Shown piece by piece: positions 27,734 to 37,070 of a stretch of 64,000 nt of DNA (position 1 is its first letter; every line of letters begins with the position of its first letter). A program made the position numbers and the translations under genes. Under the pieces are notes generated by a model, which was not told where the DNA came from, ran no database searches, and saw only the letters and a list, made by a program, of their open reading frames with translations. The stretch is taken from positions 372,001-436,000 of the forward strand of contig JASMHC010000014.1 of the NCBI GenBank assembly GCA_030750975.1. The letters run 5' to 3'. The DNA comes from Paracoccaceae bacterium. Its GTDB lineage: Bacteria > Pseudomonadota > Alphaproteobacteria > Rhodobacterales > Rhodobacteraceae.

Positions 27734-28945
27734 TTAATTCGCGGTCGCCAGATTAATATAGTTCAACAAGTCATCGTCGATTGTTGGATCAGCTTCGGAA
27801 TAGGCGTCGCTCAGGCTGGCCGAAGACAGGGCAACGTTCTTGGCAACCCCACCAGGACCACCGGCAGGGCCATAGATTTGGCTACCGACCTTGAAATACA
27901 CCGCCCCCGAGTTTCCGGCCCGCAAAGTGGGTGCTTCTTCAAGTTGCGGCAAAACATATTCTTCACCGGCCGCCAGGATTTTCTCGAAGATCACACTACC
28001 GTCCGAAGCCCGCACACGAACCCAGGCGGGTTGCACCGCAAGCACCGCCACTTGCGGTGCCGCTTGTTCAACAACTACAGGATCCGGGGTGGCCGCTTCT
28101 TCAATGGCCAGTTCAATCGCGTCTTCCGCGACCAAATCCAGCGGTGCAAAAGCCGTCTCTTCCAAAGTAGGCGGGGCAAACGACCCAAGCGTTGAAGGAT
28201 CAAGCGTCGCAATCGGCGCGTCACGCGAAACGATCACCGGCACCTCAAGGGCCTGAGGGCGATACAAACGGTCAAACGCCTCGGCCGTTGGGGCCGGAAG
28301 CGAAGCCTCGTCACCGATGTTTCCCTGCGCCGTGTCATATTCAGGCCCAAGCGACATGGCGATCTGAGGGGCCTGCTCGACCGGCGCAACGCTGACCTTC
28401 TGGATTTCCTGAAGCACTACCCATGCGCCATAGGCGATCAGGCCGATAACGGCCAGCAAGATCATTGAAGACCCGATGGCCTCGGGGGCGATGCCAACAA
28501 AAGCAGAGGATTGCGTCGGTGCATAAGGGGTTTTCGCACCATCAAACAGCTCGTCCGAGACTATTTTTGCCCGCTTTTTCCCCGTGTCGTTCCGCGCCTT
28601 GGCTTTGGCCTGATCGTCGCTGGACAAACCGCGCGCCACGGCAAAGCCGCTTTCCGCACAAAAGCGTTCGTAGGCAATTTCGGGATCAAGCTTCAGATAC
28701 CGGGCGTAAGACCGAACATAGCCCGCTACGAAGCCTGGGGTTTCAAAAACCGAAGCGTCACAATTCTCGATCGCTGCAATATAGGACGCCTTGATACGCA
28801 ATTCGCGCTGCACATCCAGAAGAGATTTTCCAAGGGTGGCACGCTCACCGCGCATTTTGTCCCCGAGTTTTACCTCGAAGTCATCGAACCCTTTGGGTTC
28901 AACTTCAGCCCGCGCTTCTTCGCGCTGTGGCTTGAGTCGCACCAT
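27734..28945 (-). CDS. RodZ-like helix-turn-helix membrane protein
   Basis: This 403-residue protein has a cytosolic HTH_25 domain (~15-95: LGKSLLDVQRELRIKASYI, FVAGYVRSYARYL), one membrane helix (~155-175), a long Ala/Pro/Glu-rich periplasmic linker and a C-terminal DUF4115 beta domain (WVRVRASDGSVIFEKILAAG, YFKVGSQIYGP). RodZ-type proteins link MreB to cell-wall elongation. The ATG at 28945 has AAAGGG 8 nt upstream; the open frame extends 39 codons further without a ribosome site. It lies between hemA and ispG on the same strand. Confidence 0.88.
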   Translation of the reverse strand: MVRLKPQREEARAEVEPKGFDDFEVKLGDKMRGERATLGKSLLDVQRELRIKASYIAAIENCDASVFETPGFVAGYVRSYARYLKLDPEIAYERFCAESGFAVARGLSSDDQAKAKARNDTGKKRAKIVSDELFDGAKTPYAPTQSSAFVGIAPEAIGSSMILLAVIGLIAYGAWVVLQEIQKVSVAPVEQAPQIAMSLGPEYDTAQGNIGDEASLPAPTAEAFDRLYRPQALEVPVIVSRDAPIATLDPSTLGSFAPPTLEETAFAPLDLVAEDAIELAIEEAATPDPVVVEQAAPQVAVLAVQPAWVRVRASDGSVIFEKILAAGEEYVLPQLEEAPTLRAGNSGAVYFKVGSQIYGPAGGPGGVAKNVALSSASLSDAYSEADPTIDDDLLNYINLATAN

Positions 28946-29093
28946 TACGACTGCCCTTTCGGTCTTCTGGCCTGTCCCCATGAAAGCACTTTGACGCGGC
29001 CCAAAAGCAGCCAAAATGGGCGATTCGCGAACGCAGCACTTTCGATGCGGTTTCTTTACCACATTGAAACAATCGTGATTAGAGAAGAATCGC

Positions 29094-30317
29094 CTAGCCG
29101 GTTAATTCGGCGCGATTTAGCGCACAGTGCGACCAGAGCGCGTCCATTGCCGTCACCAGCGCATCGATTTCCTTCGGGCCGTGAACCGGCGACGGGGTAA
29201 AGCGCAAACGCTCGGTTCCGCGGGGGACCGTCGGGAAGTTGATCGGCTGGACATAGATGCCATAGGATTCCAGCAGCATGTCTGACAGCGCCTTGGTATG
29301 CACCGGATCACCAACGATTACAGGTACGATATGGCTGCCGTGATCAATGATCGGAAGGCCCAGTCCTTTCAGGCGCATTTTCAGGATTTTCGCTTGCGAC
29401 TGATGCTGATCCCGCAGCTTCTGATCCGTTTTCAGATGCGCAACAGACGCCGCAGCACCTGCGGCGACAGCCGGGGACAGTGACGTAGTGAAAATGAATC
29501 CGGGCGCGTATGACCGAATGGCGTCACACATCTTCGCGGATGCGGCGATATACCCGCCCATCACGCCGTAGGCCTTCGCCAAGGTGCCATTGATGATGTC
29601 AAGGCGATGCATCAGGCGATCACGCTCGGCCACACCGGCGCCGCGCGGGCCGTACATGCCAACCGCGTGCACCTCGTCGATATAGGTCAGCGCACCAAAC
29701 TCGTCCGCGAGATCACAGATCGCTTCGATGGGGCCGAAATCACCATCCATCGAATAAACGCTTTCAAATGCGATCAACTTTGGGGCCGCCGGATCGTCCG
29801 CAGCCAGTAGCGCGCGCAGGTGGTCCAGATCATTGTGCTTGAAGATGCGCTTTGCACCGCCATTTCGGCGCACACCTTCGATCATCGAAGCGTGGTTCAG
29901 TTCGTCCGAATAGATGATCAGCCCCGGAAACAGCTTTGGCAATGTCGAAAGCGTCGCGTCATTCGCGATATAGGCGCTGGTGAACAGCAACGCCGCCTCT
30001 TTGCCATGAAGATCGGCCAATTCCGCCTCGAGACGTTTGTGATAGACCGTCGTGCCCGAGATATTCCGCGTGCCACCCGAACCCGCGCCGGTTGCGTCTA
30101 TGGCCTCGTGCATGGCGCTCAGTACCGCAGGATGCTGGCCCATGCCCAGATAGTCATTGCCACACCAGACCGTAATGTCCTGCTTTGAACCGTCGGGGCG
30201 CGTCCATTCAGCGTGGGGAAACTGGCCATTGCGGCGCTCAATATCGATAAACGTCCGATAGCGACCTTCTTCGTGAAGGGCGTTCAGGGCAGAATCGAGT
30301 TTGGCCGTATAGTCCAC
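29094..30317 (-). CDS. hemA: 5-aminolevulinate synthase
   Basis: This PLP enzyme condenses glycine and succinyl-CoA, the first step of tetrapyrrole synthesis in alphaproteobacteria. It has 407 residues with the glycine-rich [15 protein letters not shown] region, [12 protein letters not shown], and the PLP lysine in [13 protein letters not shown]. The start is GTG at 30317: GGAG lies 6 nt upstream and [11 protein letters not shown] is the usual family N-terminus; the frame remains open nine codons further. An exact FNR-type box lies 126 bp upstream, consistent with oxygen control known for hemA in Rhodobacter. Confidence 0.97.
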   Translation of the reverse strand: MDYTAKLDSALNALHEEGRYRTFIDIERRNGQFPHAEWTRPDGSKQDITVWCGNDYLGMGQHPAVLSAMHEAIDATGAGSGGTRNISGTTVYHKRLEAELADLHGKEAALLFTSAYIANDATLSTLPKLFPGLIIYSDELNHASMIEGVRRNGGAKRIFKHNDLDHLRALLAADDPAAPKLIAFESVYSMDGDFGPIEAICDLADEFGALTYIDEVHAVGMYGPRGAGVAERDRLMHRLDIINGTLAKAYGVMGGYIAASAKMCDAIRSYAPGFIFTTSLSPAVAAGAAASVAHLKTDQKLRDQHQSQAKILKMRLKGLGLPIIDHGSHIVPVIVGDPVHTKALSDMLLESYGIYVQPINFPTVPRGTERLRFTPSPVHGPKEIDALVTAMDALWSHCALNRAELTG

Positions 30318-30442
30318 GGGCGTCTCCTTTTGGTCGTCAGTCAAGGCGCGTCGGCCCTGATTCAGGACATATTAGGTTTCATGAAGATATATGTCACGCA
30401 TTGCTTTCTGGCGAGGTTACAAATTGACGCGATATTGATGCG

Positions 30443-30456
30443 TTGATTTGGATCAA
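30443..30456. promoter_or_regulatory. FNR/FnrL-type box, TTGAT-N4-ATCAA
   Basis: TTGAT-TTGG-ATCAA is a perfect inverted repeat matching the FNR family consensus. It lies between divergent hemA (start 30317) and the M20 peptidase gene (start 30520). FnrL control of hemA is established in Rhodobacter sphaeroides; control here is an inference from the exact match. Confidence 0.75.
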
Positions 30457-30519
30457 CTGGCCTCTGGACACCCTGTTTCGGACTGTTAGCCTGCGCAAGA
30501 CTTATAAGGAACCGATCCG

Positions 30520-31893
30520 ATGCCACTGACAACGATACTTGACAGAATCGATGAGGATTTACCGAATGCTTTGACCCGCCTGTCCGAGTTGCTGCGCATT
30601 CCCTCGATTTCGACCGATCCGGCCTTTGCTGACCATTGTCAAACGGCCGCGGATTGGCTGGTGGCCGACCTGCAAAGCATTGGTATAAAAGCCGAAAAAC
30701 GACAAGCCCCAGGTCATCCGATGGTGGTTGGCCATGTCGATGGGGACGGTCCGCATGTGCTGTTTTATGGACATTACGACGTCCAGCCCGTCGATCCCTT
30801 GGACCTGTGGGACAATGATCCGTTCGATCCCCGGATCGAAGACACGCCGAATGGAAAGGTCATCCGCGGGCGGGGCACCTCGGACGACAAGGGCCAGTTG
30901 ATGACCTTCGTCGAAGCCTGTCGCGCCTGGAAGGCCGTAAGCGGATCCTTGCCGTGCAAAATCACCTTCTTTTTTGAGGGCGAAGAAGAATCAGGCTCGC
31001 CCAGTCTTGTGCCATTTATGCGCGATAACGCAGAAGAGCTGAGATCCGATATCGCCCTGATTTGCGACACCGGCCTGTTTGAAAGCCGCGTCCCCGCAAT
31101 TGTCACCCGCCTGCGCGGGCTGTTGGGTGAAGAGATCACCATAACCGGACCCGACAAAGACCTGCATTCCGGCATGTTTGGCGGGGCTGCGATCAATCCG
31201 ATAAGGGTTCTTTCCAAAATCATCGCCAGCCTGCATGACGAAACGGGCCGGATCACCGTTCCCGGTTTTTACGACGGGGTGCCGGAACTGCCCGAGGATA
31301 TACGCGCCCAATGGGAGGGCCTAGGTTTTGATCACGAAAAATTCCTCGGGGATGTTGATCTGACCACACCGGCCGGCGAACATGAACGCAGCGCTTTGGA
31401 AATGATCTGGTCGCGCCCGACTTGCGAAGTTAACGGCATTCAGGGTGGCTACACAGGTGACGGGTTCAAAACCGTCCTGCCATCAAAGGCCAGCGCCAAG
31501 ATCAGCTTTCGTCTGGTCGGAGATCAGGATCCGCACGCGATCCGCAAAAACTTCCGAAAAATGGTGCAGGATATGCTCCCCCCCGACTGCTCGGTTGAAT
31601 TCACCGGTCATGGGGCGGGGCGCGCATCGCATATGTCCACCGCCCACCCGGCATTTGATCAGGCGCGTCAGGCGCTGTCGGACGAATGGCCCGATCCGGC
31701 CGCCTTTGTCGGTTGTGGCGGTTCAATTCCCATTGCCGGGCATTTCAAGGACATCCTCGGCACCGACGCGATGCTGATCGGCTTTGGCAAGGATGACGAT
31801 CAAATCCATTCGCCAAATGAAAAGTACGATGTGGAAAGCTTCCACAAGGGTATCCGGTCATGGGCGCGAATATTGGATGCGATGACGCGATAA
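30520..31893 (+). CDS. M20 family dipeptidase
   Basis: This is a 457-residue zinc amino/carboxypeptidase-like hydrolase of the M20 family. Metal ligands and catalytic residues are visible: LFYGHYDVQPVDP (His, Asp), RGTSDDKGQ (bridging Asp), FFEGEEESGS (catalytic and ligand Glu) and a late His (DDQIHSPNEKYD). The dimerisation lid lies in the middle. The substrate is unknown. It is divergent from hemA and shares the FNR-box region. Confidence 0.92.
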   Translation: MPLTTILDRIDEDLPNALTRLSELLRIPSISTDPAFADHCQTAADWLVADLQSIGIKAEKRQAPGHPMVVGHVDGDGPHVLFYGHYDVQPVDPLDLWDNDPFDPRIEDTPNGKVIRGRGTSDDKGQLMTFVEACRAWKAVSGSLPCKITFFFEGEEESGSPSLVPFMRDNAEELRSDIALICDTGLFESRVPAIVTRLRGLLGEEITITGPDKDLHSGMFGGAAINPIRVLSKIIASLHDETGRITVPGFYDGVPELPEDIRAQWEGLGFDHEKFLGDVDLTTPAGEHERSALEMIWSRPTCEVNGIQGGYTGDGFKTVLPSKASAKISFRLVGDQDPHAIRKNFRKMVQDMLPPDCSVEFTGHGAGRASHMSTAHPAFDQARQALSDEWPDPAAFVGCGGSIPIAGHFKDILGTDAMLIGFGKDDDQIHSPNEKYDVESFHKGIRSWARILDAMTR

Positions 31894-31952
31894 TTTTTCG
31901 CCAAACCCCTCTTGCACCCGCCGATAAGCTTGGCTAAACGGTCTGCCACGGC

Positions 31953-32028
<76 letters not shown>

Positions 32029-32138
32029 TTTCCCCTCTCAGTGCGACTGTCGTCACTTGGTTCGCGTTTGATCCGTGTCATATTGCTGTCGGTCAGGCAT
32101 GACATACTGCCGATGCGAACCGGAATGCTGGGAACCCC

Positions 32139-34733
32139 ATGACCTCTGACACATCGGTCAACACCTCTGGCCTGACAAGTGCACAGGCTTTGCAGTTGCT
32201 GCAAAGCCACGGTCCGAACGAGCTGCAGCAATCCAAGCAAACACCGGCGCTGATCATCCTGTTGCGCCAGTTTTCAAGCCTGCTTGTCATAATCCTGATC
32301 ATTGCCGCGGGCATCGCCGCCGCGTTCCGTGAAATCATTGACGCCATTGCGATTTCAATGGTTGTCCTTCTCAACGGCGCGTTGGGCTTTGTTCAGGAAT
32401 GGCGCTCGGAAAATGCGATCAACGCCTTGCAAAACATGCTGGCCAGCAATGCCCGGGTTTTGCGCGACGGTGTTGAACAGATGATCGACACGCGCGATAT
32501 CGTTCCCGGTGATCTGGTTATGCTCGCGGCCGGTGATAAGGTTCCGGCCGACATAAAACCACTGACATCGGCCGATCTGAAACTTGATGAAAGCGTGCTG
32601 ACCGGCGAATCCTTTCCTGTCGAAAAATCCGCCGAGGATCCGGAGTGTACGCTTTTCATGGGTACAGCCGTGGTCGCAGGGCGGGCCGAAGGGGTGGTGA
32701 TCGCAACCGCATCGCAAACCGAATTCGGCAAGATCGCCGAAATGACCGGATCGGTCGAGCGCAAGCCGACGCATCTGCAAGTCAAGCTTGGCCAGTTGGC
32801 GCGGCAACTGGGACTGGTGGCTATTGGTGCGGCCAGCCTTGTAGGGGTCGTGGGATTGCTGGCAGGCAAGCCCCCGCAAGAGATGTTCATGACAGCGCTT
32901 TCTCTGGCGGTGGCTGTCGTACCGGAAGGCCTGCCGGCTGTCGTCACCATCACTTTGGCCGTTGGTGCTTCGGCCATGGTCGGTCAAAAAGCACTGGCCC
33001 GACGGCTGCAAGCGGTAGAAACCCTTGGGGCGGCAACGGTGATCTGCTCCGACAAGACCGGCACAATGACCGAAGATGCGATGACGGCCTCGGGCATCTG
33101 GCTTGGTGGCCGCCTTCTGACCGTTGCCGGCACTGGCTATGATCCCGCAGGTCACATCGCCGAGAACGGTCGACGTCTGCGGTCCGAACATGACACCGAT
33201 CTGTCGGACCTGCTTGAAACGGCCCTGATCTGCAATCACGCGCGTCTGACCCGGATCGGCGGCCATTGGGAAATGATCGGCGAACCGACCGAAGGCGCTT
33301 TGGTCACACTGGCCTATAAAGGGTGGAGCCGGATACCCCCAGATGATTCAACCATTGCCGAAATTCCGTTCTCGTCTGACCGCAAACGCATGAGCATGCT
33401 TGCCGCGCATGGCGAAACTTATGTCCTTCACGTCAAAGGTGCGCCCGAAGTCATTCTTGAGCGTTGCACATCGGTCAGAGACCAATCCGGCAGCATACCG
33501 ATTGACGATCAAACCCGTGCCAAGCTTGGCGACGCATATGAAACGCTTGCCTCGCAAGGGTTGCGCGTCATCGCGCTTGCCCGACGATCTTTGGCCGATG
33601 CAACGCTTCCCCAAGACGAGCATGACCTTGAGCTTTTGGGGTTTGTCGGCCTGATTGATCCGCCCCGCCCCGAAGTCCGGGAGGCGATCAGGGGGTGCAA
33701 AGCCGCCGGCATTCAGGTTGTGATGATCACCGGGGACAACCCGTTAACTGCGAATGCGATTGCGAACGATCTGGAGCTGGATGTCGCGCATGTCATCACA
33801 GGCCCCGAGCTTGAACAGATGTCGGACGAAGAACTTGCCCGAGCAATCAAAAGCAAACCGCTGTTTGCCCGCACAACCCCTGCACATAAATTGCGGATCG
33901 TCTCGGCCCTTCAGGCACAGGATCACATCGCCGCAATGACGGGTGACGGCGTTAACGACGCCCCTGCCCTGAAACAGGCCGATATCGGCGTTGCCATGGG
34001 CACGCGCGGCACGGATGTCGCCAAAGATGCCGCGGATATCGTGTTGCTGGATGACAATTTTGCCACCATCGTCCGCGCCATCCGCGAAGGCCGACGTCAA
34101 TTTGAAAACGTCAAGAAATTCGTGCGCTACCTGCTGGCTTCAAACTCGGGCGAGATTATTGCCCTGACGGCCAACCTGATCATCGGCGGGCCGTTGGTGT
34201 TTCTGGCCACGCAAATCCTTTGGATGAACCTGATCACCGATGGGGCCACCGCCGTCGCCTTGGGGTTAGAGAAATCCACCCATGACCAGATGAAACGACC
34301 GCCCCGTCCGAAAGGGGCTGCCATTCTGGGGCGGGACGGGCTGGTCAGTATTCTTGTCCTCGGGCTTTATACCGGTACGGCAACGCTGATCATTTTTTAT
34401 ACCTTCCTGCCCATGGGCACCGACATCGCCCGCACTGCGGCGTTCACCGGTATGCTTTTGTTCGAAAAATCCAGTGTGTTTGCATTTCGCACTCTGACAA
34501 TGCCGGTCAGCACTATTGGCTGGCTGTCCAACCGCTGGCTTATTCTTGCTTTAACCCTGTCAGTCGGCGCACAGATCGCCGCTGTATACTGGGCACCGTT
34601 ACAGACGCTTCTGCATACGGTCGCATTGGCCCGTGAACAGTGGATTATGATTGGCCTTTTCTGCCTGCCGATCCTGATCCTGCCTGAACTATACAAACTG
34701 CTGACATGGAAACGCAAGCTTGCCGCGGCCTAA
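32139..34733 (+). CDS. Cation-transporting P-type ATPase (P-IIA, Ca2+-like)
   Basis: This is an 864-residue ion pump with an N-terminal cation ATPase domain, the TGES actuator loop (VLTGESFPVEKS), the ion-site helix AVVPEGLPAVVTI, the phosphorylation motif CSDKTGTMTED, the hinge MTGDGVNDAPALKQADIG and C-terminal membrane helices. The PEGLPA form is typical of P-II Ca2+ pumps, so calcium export is likely but not proven. The start ATG is close to tRNA-Val. A strong terminator follows. Confidence 0.94.
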   Translation: MTSDTSVNTSGLTSAQALQLLQSHGPNELQQSKQTPALIILLRQFSSLLVIILIIAAGIAAAFREIIDAIAISMVVLLNGALGFVQEWRSENAINALQNMLASNARVLRDGVEQMIDTRDIVPGDLVMLAAGDKVPADIKPLTSADLKLDESVLTGESFPVEKSAEDPECTLFMGTAVVAGRAEGVVIATASQTEFGKIAEMTGSVERKPTHLQVKLGQLARQLGLVAIGAASLVGVVGLLAGKPPQEMFMTALSLAVAVVPEGLPAVVTITLAVGASAMVGQKALARRLQAVETLGAATVICSDKTGTMTEDAMTASGIWLGGRLLTVAGTGYDPAGHIAENGRRLRSEHDTDLSDLLETALICNHARLTRIGGHWEMIGEPTEGALVTLAYKGWSRIPPDDSTIAEIPFSSDRKRMSMLAAHGETYVLHVKGAPEVILERCTSVRDQSGSIPIDDQTRAKLGDAYETLASQGLRVIALARRSLADATLPQDEHDLELLGFVGLIDPPRPEVREAIRGCKAAGIQVVMITGDNPLTANAIANDLELDVAHVITGPELEQMSDEELARAIKSKPLFARTTPAHKLRIVSALQAQDHIAAMTGDGVNDAPALKQADIGVAMGTRGTDVAKDAADIVLLDDNFATIVRAIREGRRQFENVKKFVRYLLASNSGEIIALTANLIIGGPLVFLATQILWMNLITDGATAVALGLEKSTHDQMKRPPRPKGAAILGRDGLVSILVLGLYTGTATLIIFYTFLPMGTDIARTAAFTGMLLFEKSSVFAFRTLTMPVSTIGWLSNRWLILALTLSVGAQIAAVYWAPLQTLLHTVALAREQWIMIGLFCLPILILPELYKLLTWKRKLAAA

Positions 34734-34735
34734 CG

Positions 34736-34764
34736 AACAAAAGCGGCACCAGGCCGCTTTTGTT
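34736..34764. terminator. Bidirectional terminator
   Basis: AACAAAAGCGGC / GCCGCTTTTGTT form a perfect 12-bp stem around a 5-nt loop, with T-rich sequence after it. It separates the P-type ATPase gene from the convergent polysaccharide ATPase gene (ending 34787). Confidence 0.85.
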
Positions 34765-34786
34765 TGTTTCATCCAGTTTCGCCAAA

Positions 34787-35605
34787 TCAGCCGATGAACG
34801 TTCCACGGGATTTGTTCATAACCACACCCAGCAACGGGTTGGTTTCCGCAACCAACCGCTCGGCTTCCGAAATTTCCGGCGCTTTGCTGCGGTCGCCTGC
34901 GACCACAAGCAAGATGCAATCCAACTGGCTGCCCAGCGCCGTTACCGCTTCGCTGCTAAGAACAGGTGGCAGATCGAAAATCATGATGTCGGGATCAAGC
35001 ATTTCCTGAACTTCGTTAATCGCGATCTCAGTGCTTGGGTATTGCAGGATTTCCGCGCCAAACATCTCGGGCTTGTCGTTCAGACCCATCGCGATATGCG
35101 TTCCCATATGGCCAAGGTTTTGGGCTGGGCGCGCAAAATGCGTTTCAACCGAGCGATGCCCGGCCAGGAAGTCGGACATTGAGCCTGAACCGGACGCCCC
35201 GAGATACCCCGCCAGTTTCGAGCTGTTCAGATCAAGGTCCATCACAACCGTGCGCAGATCCTCTTGACGTGAAAAGCTGAGCGCAAGATTTCCGGTGACA
35301 AAGCTTTTGCCGCATCCTTCGGTCGGCGATGTGATGCCGACACGGTGCCAGCCGCGATCACGCATCGCCACTGTCATGCGCGACCGCAAAACGTCAAAAG
35401 CCACATGCGCCGGATCCTTGCGGGTCGCGGCAATCATCTTGTTGCGTTCAAGATCATTCGCGCTTGGCACGACGCGGCGCAGATCGTTCCATGCATCTTC
35501 TGTCGGGCGGATGTGCAAAAGCTCGGACGTGGACGGGGCCGCGCCTTCCGGGCGTCTTGGCCGATCATTGGCAAAAATGCTTGTCGATTTGTTCGCTGCA
35601 GCCAT
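34787..35605 (-). CDS. CpsD/CapB-like polysaccharide biosynthesis P-loop ATPase
   Basis: This 272-residue protein has the bacterial tyrosine-kinase-like fold: Walker A ITSPTEGCGKSFVTGN (~92-107), Walker A' VVMDLDLNSSKL, and Walker B DIMIFDLPPVL. It ends in NKSRGTFIG without the tyrosine cluster of classical BY-kinases, and no Wzz/GumC-type membrane partner is encoded here. It probably controls chain export or length in exopolysaccharide synthesis. It lies in the polysaccharide locus, reading away from the AT-rich gap at 35606-35912. Confidence 0.85.
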   Translation of the reverse strand: MAAANKSTSIFANDRPRRPEGAAPSTSELLHIRPTEDAWNDLRRVVPSANDLERNKMIAATRKDPAHVAFDVLRSRMTVAMRDRGWHRVGITSPTEGCGKSFVTGNLALSFSRQEDLRTVVMDLDLNSSKLAGYLGASGSGSMSDFLAGHRSVETHFARPAQNLGHMGTHIAMGLNDKPEMFGAEILQYPSTEIAINEVQEMLDPDIMIFDLPPVLSSEAVTALGSQLDCILLVVAGDRSKAPEISEAERLVAETNPLLGVVMNKSRGTFIG

Positions 35606-35912
35606 TTTTTACCCCTTTCATATCCGGGTTTCGGTACTCATTAATTCCACAAACGTGGCCGCGATATTGATGTCTTGGGTCTATGCTCATGATTTTCGGG
35701 AAAAATCTCAAGCAAATCAGCCCTCACCCCCCTGTTTCGATGCTTAACCATTTCCGATACGGGGACGAATACCGTCAAATTCGTAGAATTGTTCACGTTT
35801 CTAATGCTCTTTGAATTGTGGCAATCCCGTGGCGGCGACCTGTCATCGATGTGAATTAGGCAAAATTTTGCGAAAAATCGCGGTGATTCGGAGCGGATTG
35901 GATCGCAGTCCG
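35606..35912. promoter_or_regulatory. AT-rich upstream region of the CpsD-like gene
   Basis: This 307-bp gap between the GT2 gene and the CpsD-like gene holds no supported gene. It contains a 12-bp perfect palindrome, GCAAAATTTTGC (35860-35871), directly followed by a small hairpin, GCGA-AAAA-TCGC (35870-35881). These are candidate control sites for the CpsD-like gene. Confidence 0.4.
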
Positions 35913-36896
35913 TTACTTGTACTCGATGATTTTCATCTGACGCCGAAATAGCCGCCTGAGAACAAAGGTGGCCATCCCCAAGAGATTTGGGAATTTCGAA
36001 AGGGTAAGAAACACGGCGTGGCGATAGGCCTGCAAAGGTTTCAGCCCGTCGTTTTTCATCAAGCCGCCCGCGCTGCGCCAGTAAGATGCCAGATAGACAC
36101 CAAGAACCGCCAGCAAACCTGCCGGCCAGAATATAGCGAATAACAGCCCAACAATGGGAAGTGCCAAAGCGTAGACCACAGCGCGCATTATCTCTCGTCG
36201 CGCATGTCCGCTGTGCAGGCTTTCCAGATGCGCATAGGCATGCCCTGCCCGAACGGCCCTGAGCCACCATTGGGAAAAGCGGGTCATGTTGGCGTCATGC
36301 AAGGTCATGTCCTGGGGCAAGCGCACGCATCGCCCGATCTTGGTTAGACGCAAGCAATAGTCGGGATCCTCACCAGCGATCAGAACCGGATTGTAGCCCC
36401 CGACCGTTTCATGCGACGCGGCTCGCACCATGACGTCCCCTCCCGCCACCTGGATATTACCCGCAGGCCGATGCCATTCCACGTCGCACATCTCATTATA
36501 GACCGAAGCCTCGGGATGCATTTCCTTGCGCCAACCGGTCGTCAGAACCACGTCTGGGTTCGCTTCAAGAAAATTCGCGGCCAAATCCAGCCAGCCCTGA
36601 GCGACTGCGCAATCTCCGTCGATAAATTGCAGATACTCTGGCCGTGGCGACAGCTTTAATGCCGCCGCGGCACCTGCATTGCGCGCCCGGGCGGCGGAAA
36701 ACGGCATGGTCATGTCCAGCCTGACCACAACGGCACCTTCATCTTCGGCAATACGCAGGCTGTCATCTGTCGATCCGCTGTCCACGTATATCACAGGACA
36801 CCCCTGCCCGCGCAGCGAAGCAAGTGACCGTCTAAGCCGTTCACCTTCGTTTCGACCAATGGCAATCACTGCCACTTTGCTTCGCGCCGCGCTCAT
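35913..36896 (-). CDS. Family 2 glycosyltransferase
   Basis: This 327-residue GT-A transferase has the N-terminal fold VAVIAIGRNEGERL, VIYVDSGSTDDSL, the DxD-type metal site FIDGDCAVAQGW and a GEDPDYCLRL acceptor-site motif. One or two C-terminal hydrophobic helices (~225-260) suggest membrane attachment. Sugar and acceptor are unknown. It sits divergent from the WecB/TagA-type transferase within the exopolysaccharide locus. Confidence 0.9.
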   Translation of the reverse strand: MSAARSKVAVIAIGRNEGERLRRSLASLRGQGCPVIYVDSGSTDDSLRIAEDEGAVVVRLDMTMPFSAARARNAGAAAALKLSPRPEYLQFIDGDCAVAQGWLDLAANFLEANPDVVLTTGWRKEMHPEASVYNEMCDVEWHRPAGNIQVAGGDVMVRAASHETVGGYNPVLIAGEDPDYCLRLTKIGRCVRLPQDMTLHDANMTRFSQWWLRAVRAGHAYAHLESLHSGHARREIMRAVVYALALPIVGLLFAIFWPAGLLAVLGVYLASYWRSAGGLMKNDGLKPLQAYRHAVFLTLSKFPNLLGMATFVLRRLFRRQMKIIEYK

Positions 36897-37012
36897 CCGG
36901 TCCTCGGTCGTGTTTCTTACCTGTCTGGTGTGTTAATACATGAATAGCCGCCCCGACCCACGGCAAAATCGCCAATCATTCGGATCGACTTTCTATTGGT
37001 CAAAATTTCCGA

Positions 37013-37028
37013 GCCACTTATAAGTGGC
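37013..37028. promoter_or_regulatory. Perfect 16-bp palindrome, candidate operator
   Basis: GCCACTTA/TAAGTGGC is an exact 16-bp palindrome in the 174-bp gap between the divergent GT2 gene (start 36896) and the WecB-type gene (start 37071). It sits about 43 bp before the latter start, a plausible operator position. Confidence 0.45.
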
Positions 37029-37070
37029 GCAAATGCAATCCGGCACCAAGCCGAACAGGGATTTTGAGCA

